From assembly GCA_016930915.1 (NCBI GenBank), contig JAFGFU010000015.1, positions 1-64,000 on the forward strand: a DNA stretch of 64,000 nucleotides. The letters are read 5' to 3'. Shown here one piece after another: positions 35,713 to 43,945 of this stretch. Numbering within the stretch: position 1 is the first letter of the stretch; each line of letters opens with the position of its first letter. Source of the stretch: Campylobacterales bacterium (GTDB taxonomy: Bacteria > Campylobacterota > Campylobacteria > Campylobacterales > Sulfurospirillaceae). The notes under the pieces were generated by a model. It worked only from the letters and a program-made list of their open reading frames with translations. It was not told where the DNA came from and searched no databases. Both the position numbers and the translations under genes were made by a program.

Positions 35713-36883
35713 CAATCAACTCTATCTTGATAATGAATTTTTAGCCACCCTTGCCCTTGCCAAAGAAGGCATTTTACATCCTGTTGATAAACTTATGAAT
35801 CAAAAAGAGGCAAAAGAGGTAGAAGAGAGTGGCTATTATAAAGGCAAACCTTTTCCGTTTCCTTTTATTATTGCACCAGCAGGAGAAAAAAACAAAGCCA
35901 CCCTTATGAATGCTCAAAAAGGTGAGACATTAGATTTAATCGTAGATGGAAAAATACGAGGCTTTTTAATTGTGGATGAAGTCTTTGAAGTCGATAAAAA
36001 ACGACGTATCGAACAACTATTTGGAACCTATGACCTTTCCAACCCCGAAACCCAACTCTTTCTTAAGCGACTAGGCGATTATGCGGTATGTGGAGAGTAT
36101 GAAATTTATTTTGAAGATATCAAACAAATTAAAAACAAAATTAATGAGGCAAAAAAAGAGTTAGATGCCAAAAATGTCGCAGCTATTATGATTAATGCCA
36201 ACCCTTTTCACCGCGCACACGAGAGAGTCATTCGTATGACACTGGAAAAATATGACCTTTTAGTCATTTTTCTTCTCAAACCTTATAAACAAGATATTCT
36301 CTCCTATGACTTACGTATGAGAACTTTACAATATTTTGTAGATAATTACTTGCCAAAAAATAGAGTGGTCATTGTGCCTTTTGAAAGCACTTACTTATTT
36401 TCAAGCTATAAAAACGCAATTTTAGACAGTATTTGTGCTTTAAATTATGGGTGTAATAAGCTTATTTTAGGACAACACCACAGCGGAATTGGAGCGTATT
36501 ACGACAAAAATGAGATGAAATCACTCCTGAGTCAGTACGAAGATTTAGATATTGATATTGAAATTATTGCTGAATTTGTCTATTGTGACGAGTGTAAAAC
36601 ACTTGTGAGTACTAACACATGTCCACATGGAGCACATCATCATATAAAATATCATTCAAAATCGCTTCTGGAAATTTTAAAACTCGGCATGCTCCCTCCT
36701 GCCATTTTTATGCGAAAAGATATCTCTGCGATTCTTTTAAGCGAACTTTTCAAACACCGATTTGATAATATCAGTAAAATTTACGATGCCATTTTCCCTA
36801 ACAATGGACTCCTTGAAAGCCATGATGAGAAAGATTTTTATCTTGAACTTATGCGCTTACACCAAACCACATCACTCACATAG
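35690..36883 (+). CDS. ATP-sulfurylase-like nucleotidyltransferase (divergent active site)
   Basis: A 397-residue protein with the ATP sulfurylase scaffold: an N-terminal PUA-like domain (NQLYLDNEFLATLALAKEGILHPV) and a HIGH-type nucleotidyltransferase domain with NANPFHRAHE. In classical Sat the loop is QTRNPxHRAHE and a later motif is GRDHAG. Here these read MINANPFHRAHE and LGQHHSG, so the Gln/Arg that grips sulfate is missing and the HxG motif is changed. Cysteines in VYCDECKTLVSTNTCPHG could bind zinc. Campylobacter annotation calls the ortholog sulfate adenylyltransferase (Cj1609); a different substrate is possible. It overlaps the regulator by 23 bases and precedes pgpA by 7 bases. Confidence 0.6.
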   Translation: MESIRKNNNQLYLDNEFLATLALAKEGILHPVDKLMNQKEAKEVEESGYYKGKPFPFPFIIAPAGEKNKATLMNAQKGETLDLIVDGKIRGFLIVDEVFEVDKKRRIEQLFGTYDLSNPETQLFLKRLGDYAVCGEYEIYFEDIKQIKNKINEAKKELDAKNVAAIMINANPFHRAHERVIRMTLEKYDLLVIFLLKPYKQDILSYDLRMRTLQYFVDNYLPKNRVVIVPFESTYLFSSYKNAILDSICALNYGCNKLILGQHHSGIGAYYDKNEMKSLLSQYEDLDIDIEIIAEFVYCDECKTLVSTNTCPHGAHHHIKYHSKSLLEILKLGMLPPAIFMRKDISAILLSELFKHRFDNISKIYDAIFPNNGLLESHDEKDFYLELMRLHQTTSLT

Positions 36884-36890
36884 GATTTTT

Positions 36891-37364
36891 ATGCGACCCA
36901 ATGCTTTTTTAACCTTCTTATACTCAGGACTTTGCCCTAAAGCGCCAGGAACGGCAGGCTCATTGCTTGCTCTGCTTGCTGGCGTTTTAATCATTCGCTA
37001 CATCTCTATGGAAACGCTTGTGTTACTTACTATTTTCTTTACCATGATCGGTATACGAGAAATTAATGCCTATGAAGAAAAAAGTGGTATTCATGATGAC
37101 AAACGCATCGTTATTGATGAAGTCATAGGGGTATGGATTGCGCTTATTTTAAGCTCCAGCACTTTTATTCAAATTATTTTATCTTTGCTATTTTTTCGTC
37201 TTTTTGATATTTGGAAACCCTCTATTATTGGAAGAGTTGATCGCAATGTGAAAGGTGGCATTGGGGTTATAGGGGATGATATGATTGCAGGGCTCTTAGC
37301 AGGTGTGTGCAGTGCAGGTGTTTTTCAACTCATTGGTATTCTACAGAGCACTCTCTTAAATTAA
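36891..37364 (+). CDS. pgpA: Phosphatidylglycerophosphatase A
   Basis: A 157-residue membrane phosphatase beginning MRPNAFLTFLYSGLCPKAPGTAGSLLALLAG, the PgpA signature (G-PxAPGTxGSL). The stretch DDKRIVIDEVIGVWIAL holds the catalytic acids, and LFDIWKPSIIGRVDRNVKGG the late motif. Four helices are predicted. It dephosphorylates phosphatidylglycerophosphate to phosphatidylglycerol in the inner membrane. The frame is open farther upstream (36762), but the ATG at 36891 gives the normal family N terminus. It ends the ispDF operon. Confidence 0.88.
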   Translation: MRPNAFLTFLYSGLCPKAPGTAGSLLALLAGVLIIRYISMETLVLLTIFFTMIGIREINAYEEKSGIHDDKRIVIDEVIGVWIALILSSSTFIQIILSLLFFRLFDIWKPSIIGRVDRNVKGGIGVIGDDMIAGLLAGVCSAGVFQLIGILQSTLLN

Positions 37365-37489
37365 AAGATTACTTTTTTATCACGCAAAAATCATAAGCGC
37401 TATCATTCTATACTGCGAACAATAAGAGTTCTTTTATCATCCACAAGATGAGAAGGAGAACTCAATTCCAGTTTAAAAAGGACAGCTTC

Positions 37490-38056
37490 ATGAAACATTT
37501 TGTTAAACTCTTTATAGCACTTTTGCTGACACTCTCTGTTGTACACGCTAAGGAATTTGTGATTGACTCAACACATTCTCACGTAGGCTTTTTTATTAAA
37601 CATATGATGATTTCTAATGTCAAAGGTCATTTTAAAACCTACAGCAGTGAAATCGACTTTGATACAGAAAAAAAACGTTTCACAACGCTGAATGCCAAAA
37701 TTGAAGCAGCTTCGATTGATACAGGTATTGCTAAACGAGATGAGCACCTAAGAAGTGCTGATTTTTTTGATGTTGAAAAGTTTAAAACCATTGAGTTTGT
37801 CATGACATCTATGAAAGAAAATAAAGTTTATGGAAAACTTACCATGCATGGCATTACCAAAGACATTGTCTTAGAATCAACGCTTCATGGTCTTGTAAAA
37901 GATTTTCAAGGGCATCAACGCATCGGATTTAGCCTAGAAGGTAAACTTAATCGTAAAGATTTTGGACTTACCTGGAATAAACTCTTAGAGGGTGGCGGAC
38001 TCACTGTAGATGAAACAGTTAATCTTAGTATTGAAATTGAAGCCATAGAGTTATAA
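37490..38056 (+). CDS. YceI-family periplasmic lipid-binding protein
   Basis: A 188-residue secreted protein. The ATG at 37490 starts MKHFVKLFIALLLTLSVVHAKE, a clear signal peptide cleaved after VHA. The mature part begins EFVIDSTHSHVGFFIKHMM, the YceI lipocalin-like start, and ends with WNKLLEGGGLTVDETVNL, the YceI late motif. YceI proteins bind polyisoprenoid chains such as octaprenyl pyrophosphate in the periplasm; the physiological role is unsettled. It is preceded by an AAAAGGA ribosome site. It is convergent with the IMPACT-family gene, overlapping it by 6 bases. Confidence 0.88.
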   Translation: MKHFVKLFIALLLTLSVVHAKEFVIDSTHSHVGFFIKHMMISNVKGHFKTYSSEIDFDTEKKRFTTLNAKIEAASIDTGIAKRDEHLRSADFFDVEKFKTIEFVMTSMKENKVYGKLTMHGITKDIVLESTLHGLVKDFQGHQRIGFSLEGKLNRKDFGLTWNKLLEGGGLTVDETVNLSIEIEAIEL

Positions 38057-38638
38057 ACAACAAAACCCTTCCCTCTCAAAAGGGTGAGCGAAGCTTAAAA
38101 AAGCCTCTTTTTGGGCTTCGCTCACCTCAAACTCCCAAATAACACCATCACTTTCAAACAAACGCTGTTTTACGTGTAAGCCATGATGCAAAACATAATG
38201 CTCAAAACGAGGAACCAATGGATACGCTGTTTTACATGTAAAGATTTCTTTGAAAACAAAAGGCACTAAAGAAGCAGCCGCAATCACCTCTTTCGCACTA
38301 CTGCCATAGGCTCTCACCAAGCCTCCTGTACCTAATTTAATGCCCCCAAAATAACGTACAATTAAAAGCCCAACTTCAACCAATTCAACCCCACGCATCA
38401 CATTCAGCACAGGAGGGCCTGAGGTACCTTTGGGTTCGCCATCATCGGAGTTATTTTCAACAATCTGGCGAAATTCATTAAAATAACGCTTTGCCCAAAC
38501 AATATGAGCTGCCTTTGGATGTTCATTTTTAAGCTTTACATGTAAAGATTCCATCACTTCAATGGGACATAAAAAACTTAGAAAAGTGGACTTTTTTTCC
38601 TCCAATGAGCTTGAGAAGATCTGCTCTACTGTTTGCAT
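38051..38638 (-). CDS. IMPACT/YigZ-family protein
   Basis: A 195-residue protein of the YigZ/IMPACT family: KKSTFLSFLCPIE, PKAAHIVWAKRY, NNSDDGEPKGTSGPPVLNVM (the family signature) and IVRYFGGIKLGTGGLVRAYG. The N-terminal fold resembles the EF-G domain IV, and it is linked to translation control in other bacteria and to GCN2 control in eukaryotes. Two TTTACATGTAAA copies lie in it (38231-38242, read as FTCK; 38535-38546, read as LHVK). It is convergent with yceI. Confidence 0.88.
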   Translation of the reverse strand: MQTVEQIFSSSLEEKKSTFLSFLCPIEVMESLHVKLKNEHPKAAHIVWAKRYFNEFRQIVENNSDDGEPKGTSGPPVLNVMRGVELVEVGLLIVRYFGGIKLGTGGLVRAYGSSAKEVIAAASLVPFVFKEIFTCKTAYPLVPRFEHYVLHHGLHVKQRLFESDGVIWEFEVSEAQKEAFLSFAHPFEREGFCCL

Positions 38639-38732
38639 AAGACTTTAACCCTATTTTTTGGAGAAATTGTAACACATGAAGCTAAAAAGGATGTTCTTCT
38701 TTTTGGAAAAAATGTAAAGCAATAAAGACACT

Positions 38733-39347
38733 TCAAGAAATCACCATCAAAATAGAACATAAAAACAATGCCAAATCGTATTCACCATCAAAAACAGCAT
38801 TGTAAATGGCTAAAGAAATAGTGTCCGTTTTACCCACAATATTTCCACCCAACATCAACGTAATTCCCACTTCACCCAATGCCCTAGCTAAGGCAATTAA
38901 AAGTGCAGCGATCACACTTTTTTTAATACATGGAAGAATAATAAAAACAAACGTATAAAATCTACTCTTTCCACCGGTATAAGAAGCTTCTTTAATGGAT
39001 TTTGGAAAGAGTTCAATGGCAGATTGAAGCGGTTTAACCATCAAAGGAAGGGCTGCAATAAACCCTGCTAAAACTAAACCTTTAAACTCAAAAATAAACC
39101 CTATACCTAAAGCATTAAAGCAACTTCCAATCCAACCGTATTTTCCTAAAAGAAGCAACAATAAAAACCCAATCGCAATAGGAGGAAAAATAAGCGGAAA
39201 CATAACCAATGCTTCAAAAAACCACTTATATTTCATATCCTCTTTTGAGAGTACAAAAGCCAAGGGAATGCCTAGACATACCAAAAGTATAGCTACACAT
39301 CCAAGCGTTTTCAGGCTTAGCACCAACGGGTGCCAAACCTGCGTCAT
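38733..39347 (-). CDS. modB2: Second molybdate/tungstate ABC permease (ModB-like), C-terminally truncated
   Basis: A 204-residue permease with five to six helices and the ModB EAA-like loop (LPLMVKPLQSAIE, ARALGEVGITLMLGGNIVGKT). The start is the ATG at 39347, with other ATGs at 39359 and 39368. The frame stops at TGA (38733-38735) right after LMVIS, in what should be the last helix. The same frame continues after the stop with 16 hydrophobic-then-charged codons (SVFIALHFFQKEEHPF) to a TAG at 38682. That tail completes a normal ModB C terminus, so the TGA may be a nonsense change. It is the last gene of the six-gene operon and has no ATPase of its own. Confidence 0.7.
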   Translation of the reverse strand: MTQVWHPLVLSLKTLGCVAILLVCLGIPLAFVLSKEDMKYKWFFEALVMFPLIFPPIAIGFLLLLLLGKYGWIGSCFNALGIGFIFEFKGLVLAGFIAALPLMVKPLQSAIELFPKSIKEASYTGGKSRFYTFVFIILPCIKKSVIAALLIALARALGEVGITLMLGGNIVGKTDTISLAIYNAVFDGEYDLALFLCSILMVIS

Positions 39348-39348
39348 T

Positions 39349-40074
39349 TCAAAGACCATACTTCTCAAAAATCTTTTTAGCTTCAGGCGTTTTCAAAAAT
39401 TCAAGAAATGTTTGACAGGAAACATTTCTTTGACAACTCCCTAAACGAGCCGCTACAATATCGATTTTCGTATAATAGCCCTCAGGAATTTTAATATAAC
39501 CCCCAATTTTCGTGTAATTATCTAAAGCTGCACTCAAATTAATAATTCCTACATCGACCTCATGCGTACTCACATACGATGCGACTTGTGGAAGCGTAGC
39601 AACCACCAGTAGTTTATCTTTAACACGTTGCATGATTTGAGCATTCTCTAAAAATTCTGCTCCTGCTTGACCATAAATAGCCTTTTTGGCATCAGGCATT
39701 GCCACGCGTTTGATGGAATCTTTTGCAATATCTTCCCATTTTTCAAGTGTCACACCTTTGGCGTACGCAAGAACCGCCTTCCCCTCACCAAGACTCAAAT
39801 AATCAACCACTTCAAGCTCTTTTTGTTTCTCTAAAAACTTTTTATCTGCAATTAAAATGGAAATTTCAGTCTGCTTTGCTTGCGCAAAAATTTGTGCCAT
39901 ATTGCCATAAATGGCTTCCACCTTCTTATTTTGTTTAGCTTCATACACAGAAACAATCTCTTGTACAGGTTTTTTATATCCAGCCCCAGCGGCAATTGTT
40001 AAGCTCTCTGCGCACACTATCGACACAAAAAATAGACAAAATAGTAAAACCACCTTTTTCATTTTTTCTCCCAT
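39349..40074 (-). CDS. modA2: Second molybdate/tungstate-binding periplasmic protein (ModA-like)
   Basis: A 241-residue secreted binding protein. The start MGEKMKKVVLLFCLFFVSIVCAE gives a signal peptide; the ATG four codons later is an alternative. The mature part SLTIAAGAGYKKPVQEI with TIAAGAGY matches ModA-type domain starts, and QKNKKVEAIYGNMAQIFAQAKQTEISILIADKKF follows the SBP pattern. Two late cysteines (GSCQRNVSCQTFLEF) may form a disulfide. It overlaps modC by 16 bases and the second permease follows. The paired second binding protein and permease suggest a separate oxyanion preference, perhaps tungstate; this is inference. Confidence 0.75.
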   Translation of the reverse strand: MGEKMKKVVLLFCLFFVSIVCAESLTIAAGAGYKKPVQEIVSVYEAKQNKKVEAIYGNMAQIFAQAKQTEISILIADKKFLEKQKELEVVDYLSLGEGKAVLAYAKGVTLEKWEDIAKDSIKRVAMPDAKKAIYGQAGAEFLENAQIMQRVKDKLLVVATLPQVASYVSTHEVDVGIINLSAALDNYTKIGGYIKIPEGYYTKIDIVAARLGSCQRNVSCQTFLEFLKTPEAKKIFEKYGL

Positions 40075-40922
40075 TTTTGAAGTATTGGAGCAAACGCTTT
40101 AGTTCCAATATTAACCCTATCGCCCACGTGTAAATCTAAAGCTTCACTCGCATCTAAAACAACTTCCACTATCTGTTGCCCAATCGCCACGATGGCAATA
40201 TAAATCACATCGACCTTTATAACATCCAAAAGCTCCCCTTCAAAAGAGAATTTTTGACTTCCTTGCGTACGAAGTAGCACACTCTTCGCATCACCATCTT
40301 GCACGATTTTTCCTTGAGAGAGCACCACAACACGAGAGCTTAAACGATACATTTCACTAGGGTCATGGCTCACCATAATCGTTGTAGTACCAAACGTCTT
40401 ATGCAAAGAGAGGATTTCTTGTTGCAGTTTATTGCGCATAAAAGGATCTAATGCAGAGAGAGGTTCATCCATTAAAAGAAGTTTTGGTCTGTTCATCATG
40501 GCTCGGCATAAACTAACACGTTGTTTCTGCCCTCCTGAGAGCGTTGCTGGTTTTCGATGTGCTAATTCTAAAAGTTCACTCATAGATAGAAGCTCTTTGG
40601 CAAGTGCTTTATCTTGACGCACAAACAACAAATTATCCAAAATACTCATATTGGGGAAAAGCGCATAATCTTGAAACACAAACCCAATACCCCTCTTTTG
40701 TGGAGGTAATGCTTTAAAGCCATCTAACCACACCTCATTATCCACCACAATACGCCCTTTTGCCTCTTCCAATCCTGCTAAAATACGAAGCAATGTGGTT
40801 TTTCCACTACCACTTTGACCGGAAAGAGCTACAAAACTTTGAGCCTCAATGGTGAGATTTACATCCAAATCCATTTTCCCCAATGAACCTAAAAGTTCTT
40901 TTTTAACCTCAATCTCAATCAT
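40059..40922 (-). CDS. modC: Molybdate ABC transporter ATPase
   Basis: A 287-residue ABC ATPase: Walker A GQSGSGKTT, signature LSGGQKQR, Walker B LLLMDEPLSALD, H loop VSHDPSEM. A C-terminal TOBE domain (about 220-287) would bind oxyanion or regulate transport. The start MIEIEVKKELLGSLGKMDL overlaps modB by 4 bases. It energises molybdate or tungstate uptake through ModB and, since no other ATPase is present, probably also through the second permease. Confidence 0.9.
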   Translation of the reverse strand: MIEIEVKKELLGSLGKMDLDVNLTIEAQSFVALSGQSGSGKTTLLRILAGLEEAKGRIVVDNEVWLDGFKALPPQKRGIGFVFQDYALFPNMSILDNLLFVRQDKALAKELLSMSELLELAHRKPATLSGGQKQRVSLCRAMMNRPKLLLMDEPLSALDPFMRNKLQQEILSLHKTFGTTTIMVSHDPSEMYRLSSRVVVLSQGKIVQDGDAKSVLLRTQGSQKFSFEGELLDVIKVDVIYIAIVAIGQQIVEVVLDASEALDLHVGDRVNIGTKAFAPILQKWEKK

Positions 40923-41617
40923 ACGACACCTCCTAAACGGTGGCTTTCTTGACGGTTAAAAATGTACACACACAAAAGGACAACAAAACTTATAAACACC
41001 ATAATACCGCTATAAATGTGCGCACTCGTATAATCCATAATCTCTACCATCTCATAAATAGCAACCGAAGCAACTTTTGTCTCTCCTGGAATACTTCCAC
41101 CGACCATTAAAACTACACCAAACTCACCCACCGTATGTGCAAACGTAATAATAATAGCACTCATAAGCGCTGGTTTAATATTTGGTAATGCCACAAAGAA
41201 AAGGGTTTCAATCTTACTTTTCCCCGCAATATACGAAGCTTCTAACATATTTTTAGGTAAGGCTTCAAAGCCACTTTGCAAAGGCTGCACCATAAAAGGA
41301 AGTGAGTAAAAACAACTCGCTACCACAAGCCCCGTAAAGTTAAAAACCAATTTAATGCCTAAAACATCTTGAAAAAAACGTCCAATAGGCGAATGAAATG
41401 AGAGTGCATAGAGAATATAAAAACCTAAAACAGAAGGAGGCAACACAATAGGCAATGCCGTAATCGCTTCAAAGATAGGTTTAAATCGTGACCTGCTTTG
41501 TGCCAAACTCCATGCTAAAAAGAGGGAAATACAAAAAAGAATCAGCGTTGTTATAGAGGCTAATTTAAAGGAAATTAAAAAAGGCGCAAACTCCAAAGCC
41601 ATAACCTTTTCAAACAT
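40919..41617 (-). CDS. modB: Molybdate ABC transporter permease
   Basis: A 232-residue inner-membrane permease with about five to six helices. It has LPIVLPPSVLGFYILYAL, LPFMVQPLQSGFEALPKNMLEASYIAGKS and HTVGEFGVVLMVGGSIPGETK, all ModB landmarks. The C terminus is complete, ending in the normal basic tail. It overlaps both the TOBE gene upstream (8 bases) and modC downstream (4 bases). Confidence 0.9.
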   Translation of the reverse strand: MFEKVMALEFAPFLISFKLASITTLILFCISLFLAWSLAQSRSRFKPIFEAITALPIVLPPSVLGFYILYALSFHSPIGRFFQDVLGIKLVFNFTGLVVASCFYSLPFMVQPLQSGFEALPKNMLEASYIAGKSKIETLFFVALPNIKPALMSAIIITFAHTVGEFGVVLMVGGSIPGETKVASVAIYEMVEIMDYTSAHIYSGIMVFISFVVLLCVYIFNRQESHRLGGVV

Positions 41618-42011
41618 CTAAAACCTCCAAAACAAAAAGTTCACTCGCTTTGATCAGTAAAAGAACTTCATCCCCTACCTTCAAATCCATACGCTGTGCT
41701 GAAGAAAGCGTAATAAAACTTTGCATTTCAGTGCTTTTTATATGTAAAACAATACTACTCAATAATGTCCCATTTTCAGTACTTGCAATACGTGCAGGAA
41801 TTTGATTTGAATAACTAAGTGCTCCGCTAATATTTTTTGCGATGGCAACATGAGAAGGCTTAACACTTAAAATAACATGCGAATGAAGGGCTAAGCCTTT
41901 AGGCAAATCAAGCCCCATCATTTTTAAACAAAGCCCCTCATACTCAAATCCAATAATATGCAAACTCTCTTCACCTTCAATACTGCTTACCACCGCTTTG
42001 AGTCTATTCAT
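41610..42011 (-). CDS. TOBE/Mop-domain molybdate-binding protein in the mod operon
   Basis: A 133-residue protein built of TOBE-like beta units (IPARIASTENGTLLSSIVLHI and MDLKVGDEVLLLIKASELFVLEV) without a helix-turn-helix. The first half ends with SHVILSVKPSHVAIAK, a TOBE-style stretch. Campylobacter has a comparable small gene at the same place of the mod operon. It may store or sense molybdate or act on modC. The gene overlaps modA and modB by 8 bases each. Confidence 0.6.
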   Translation of the reverse strand: MNRLKAVVSSIEGEESLHIIGFEYEGLCLKMMGLDLPKGLALHSHVILSVKPSHVAIAKNISGALSYSNQIPARIASTENGTLLSSIVLHIKSTEMQSFITLSSAQRMDLKVGDEVLLLIKASELFVLEVLDV

Positions 42012-42759
42012 TGACTAAGTATCCATAATTTTTGAAAATTTCTTTAGCCTTTGCACTGAGAATAAAATCATAAAATGCTTTAGCATCAGCACTATTTTCT
42101 GCTCTTTTTAAGAGAACAACACCTTGGGCAATAGGAGTATATAGTTTGGCATCTACATCTACCCAATGTACCCCTTTTTGATACGCTTTCATTTTATCAC
42201 TGTAAAAAGCTGAAGCATTGACAAATCCAACATCTGCTGCACTGATTGCAAACTGTAATGCCTGAGAGATACTATCGCCTTGAACCAATTTTGGCTCTAC
42301 TTTCTCAAGACGATTCGCATTTTTAAATGCCTCAAGACTTGCTACACCATAAGGAGCAATTTTAGGATTGGCAATAGCAATTTTTTCTACTTTTGCATCA
42401 TCTAAAACAGCCATGCCTTTACTTAAATCAAAACCCTTCACACTCACCATGGCTAAGGCGCCACTGGCATAGACAATAGGCTTTGTTATGGCAATTTTTT
42501 CAGCATACAAATTTTCAGGAAATTTCATATCCGCACTCATAAAAAGATCAAATGGGGCGCCATTTTTTATCTGTGTTGTCAGTTTGCCACTCGCACCTAA
42601 AATCGTATTGATTTTTATCGTAGGATTTTCTTTTACAAACTCACTTTTAATATGCTCTATCGCATCACTTAAATTGGCTGCAACAGCAACACTAATTTCC
42701 CCCGCACTCAATGAAAGAGCCAGCACCATACTCGCCATAAAAACTTTTAACATACACAC
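42004..42759 (-). CDS. modA: Molybdate-binding periplasmic protein
   Basis: A 251-residue secreted protein with a signal peptide (MCMLKVFMASMVLALSLSAGEI; the actual start may be the second Met). The mature part reads ISVAVAANLSDAIEHIK, and GASGKLTTQIKNGAPFDLFMSAD is the ModA anion site. DVGFVNASAF is the late motif. It captures molybdate (or tungstate) in the periplasm for ModBC. It is the first gene of the operon. The upstream 200 bases hold a perfect palindrome that could be an operator. Confidence 0.9.
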   Translation of the reverse strand: MCMLKVFMASMVLALSLSAGEISVAVAANLSDAIEHIKSEFVKENPTIKINTILGASGKLTTQIKNGAPFDLFMSADMKFPENLYAEKIAITKPIVYASGALAMVSVKGFDLSKGMAVLDDAKVEKIAIANPKIAPYGVASLEAFKNANRLEKVEPKLVQGDSISQALQFAISAADVGFVNASAFYSDKMKAYQKGVHWVDVDAKLYTPIAQGVVLLKRAENSADAKAFYDFILSAKAKEIFKNYGYLVNE

Positions 42760-42820
42760 TCCTTATAGAATTAAAGTATATAACGCTAAAGCCTTCAAAA
42801 AAGCTCATCGTTCTAAAGTA

Positions 42821-42834
42821 TTATAACGTTATAA
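42821..42834. promoter_or_regulatory. Candidate operator, perfect palindrome TTATAACGTTATAA upstream of mod operon
   Basis: A 14-base perfect dyad, 62 bases from the modA start, in the 206-base gap shared with the carboxypeptidase gene. Similar half sites flank it (GTATATAACGC near 42777 and AAGTGTTATATCGC near 42839-42852). Molybdate operons of other bacteria are repressed by ModE-type proteins at sites containing GTTATAT-like halves. Function is inferred. Confidence 0.4.
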
Positions 42835-42965
42835 CCTTAAGTGTTATATCGCTTTATGCTTCATTTTTCATCAATAAAAGCAAAGTGGCTATTTTAGCCA
42901 TTCTAAAAGGAGAAATTTAAGAGAATTTCATTAAAATAAGCAAAAATCATTTTAAAAAGAGTAGC

Positions 42966-43895
42966 ATGACTAAAAAACTCCTAACCCTTTTATGTGGTAT
43001 TTCTCTCATAACCACCAGTTTAAGTGCAAATTATCTCGATAAAGAAACGGCGGATAGACTTCGTAAAAACACCGATGCCATTATTGCCAAAGATTTAAGT
43101 ACCAAAGAGCTTATCTTTTCAAAAGATGCACAAAAAATCAATCAACCTGCCAGTCTTACAAAAATCATGACTTCTATTTTAGCCATCGAAAGTGGCAGGA
43201 TGAATGATGTTGTAACAATCACCCGTGATATGATTCAAGTAGAACCCACCAAAGCAGGTCTTAGAATTGGAGAAAAATTTTATTTAAGAGATTTAGTTAA
43301 AGCGGCTATGGTTATGTCTGCCAATGATGCGGCCATGAGTATTGGTGTCTATCTGGGTGATGGTAACGTTGAAAACTTTGTTGCACAAATGAACAAAAAA
43401 GCTAAAGCCATGGGTATGAAAAATACCCATTTTACAAACCCCTGTGGTTTTGACATTGGCGATCACTACTCCACAGCATTAGACCTTTTAAAAATGAGTG
43501 AATATGCCATTAGAAATAGTCAATTTAATGAAATGGCAAAGCTCAAACGCCATGATTTTAAATCGATTAATACAAAACGTGCTTATGCTGCATACACCCA
43601 CAATAAACTCTTAAACAACTATAAATACGCCGTAGGTATTAAAACAGGTTACACCAGAAAAGCAGGTCCCTGTCTTATTGCGCGCGCTAAAAATGGCAAT
43701 AAAGATATTTTAGTCGTTATGCTAAACTCAGAGCAACGCTGGAAAGATATTCGAACCATTTTTGAAGATGTTTTGCCTCAAATCACAAAAACAGCTGTTC
43801 AACAATCTACCGAAAAACCTGTCAAAAAAATTGCAACTCCTAAACAAAAGAAGAGCAAAAAAACACCAAAAAAGAAGAAAACACAAAAAGCATAA
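42966..43895 (+). CDS. D-alanyl-D-alanine carboxypeptidase (PBP5/DacA type)
   Basis: A 309-residue peptidase S11 with a signal peptide (to about SLSA, residue 20). Active-site motifs are SLTK (about residue 62), SAND (about 118) and KTGYT (about 221). The C-terminal 50 residues are a lysine- and proline-rich tail (PKKKKTQKA), unlike the amphipathic anchor of E. coli PBP5. It would cut the terminal D-Ala of peptidoglycan pentapeptides in the periplasm. It is divergent from the mod operon. A long terminator follows, with a palindrome copy between (43900-43911). Confidence 0.88.
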   Translation: MTKKLLTLLCGISLITTSLSANYLDKETADRLRKNTDAIIAKDLSTKELIFSKDAQKINQPASLTKIMTSILAIESGRMNDVVTITRDMIQVEPTKAGLRIGEKFYLRDLVKAAMVMSANDAAMSIGVYLGDGNVENFVAQMNKKAKAMGMKNTHFTNPCGFDIGDHYSTALDLLKMSEYAIRNSQFNEMAKLKRHDFKSINTKRAYAAYTHNKLLNNYKYAVGIKTGYTRKAGPCLIARAKNGNKDILVVMLNSEQRWKDIRTIFEDVLPQITKTAVQQSTEKPVKKIATPKQKKSKKTPKKKKTQKA

Positions 43896-43910
43896 TATCT
43901 TTACATGTAA

Positions 43911-43943
43911 AGAAAGGTGCTTGCATCTAGCAAGCACCTTTCT
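43911..43943. terminator. Bidirectional rho-independent terminator between carboxypeptidase and proC
   Basis: AGAAAGGTGCTTGC, a five-base loop, then GCAAGCACCTTTCT: a perfect 14-base-pair stem followed by T-rich sequence, between convergent genes. It is the most stable hairpin noticed in the window. Confidence 0.85.
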
Positions 43944-43945
43944 TT

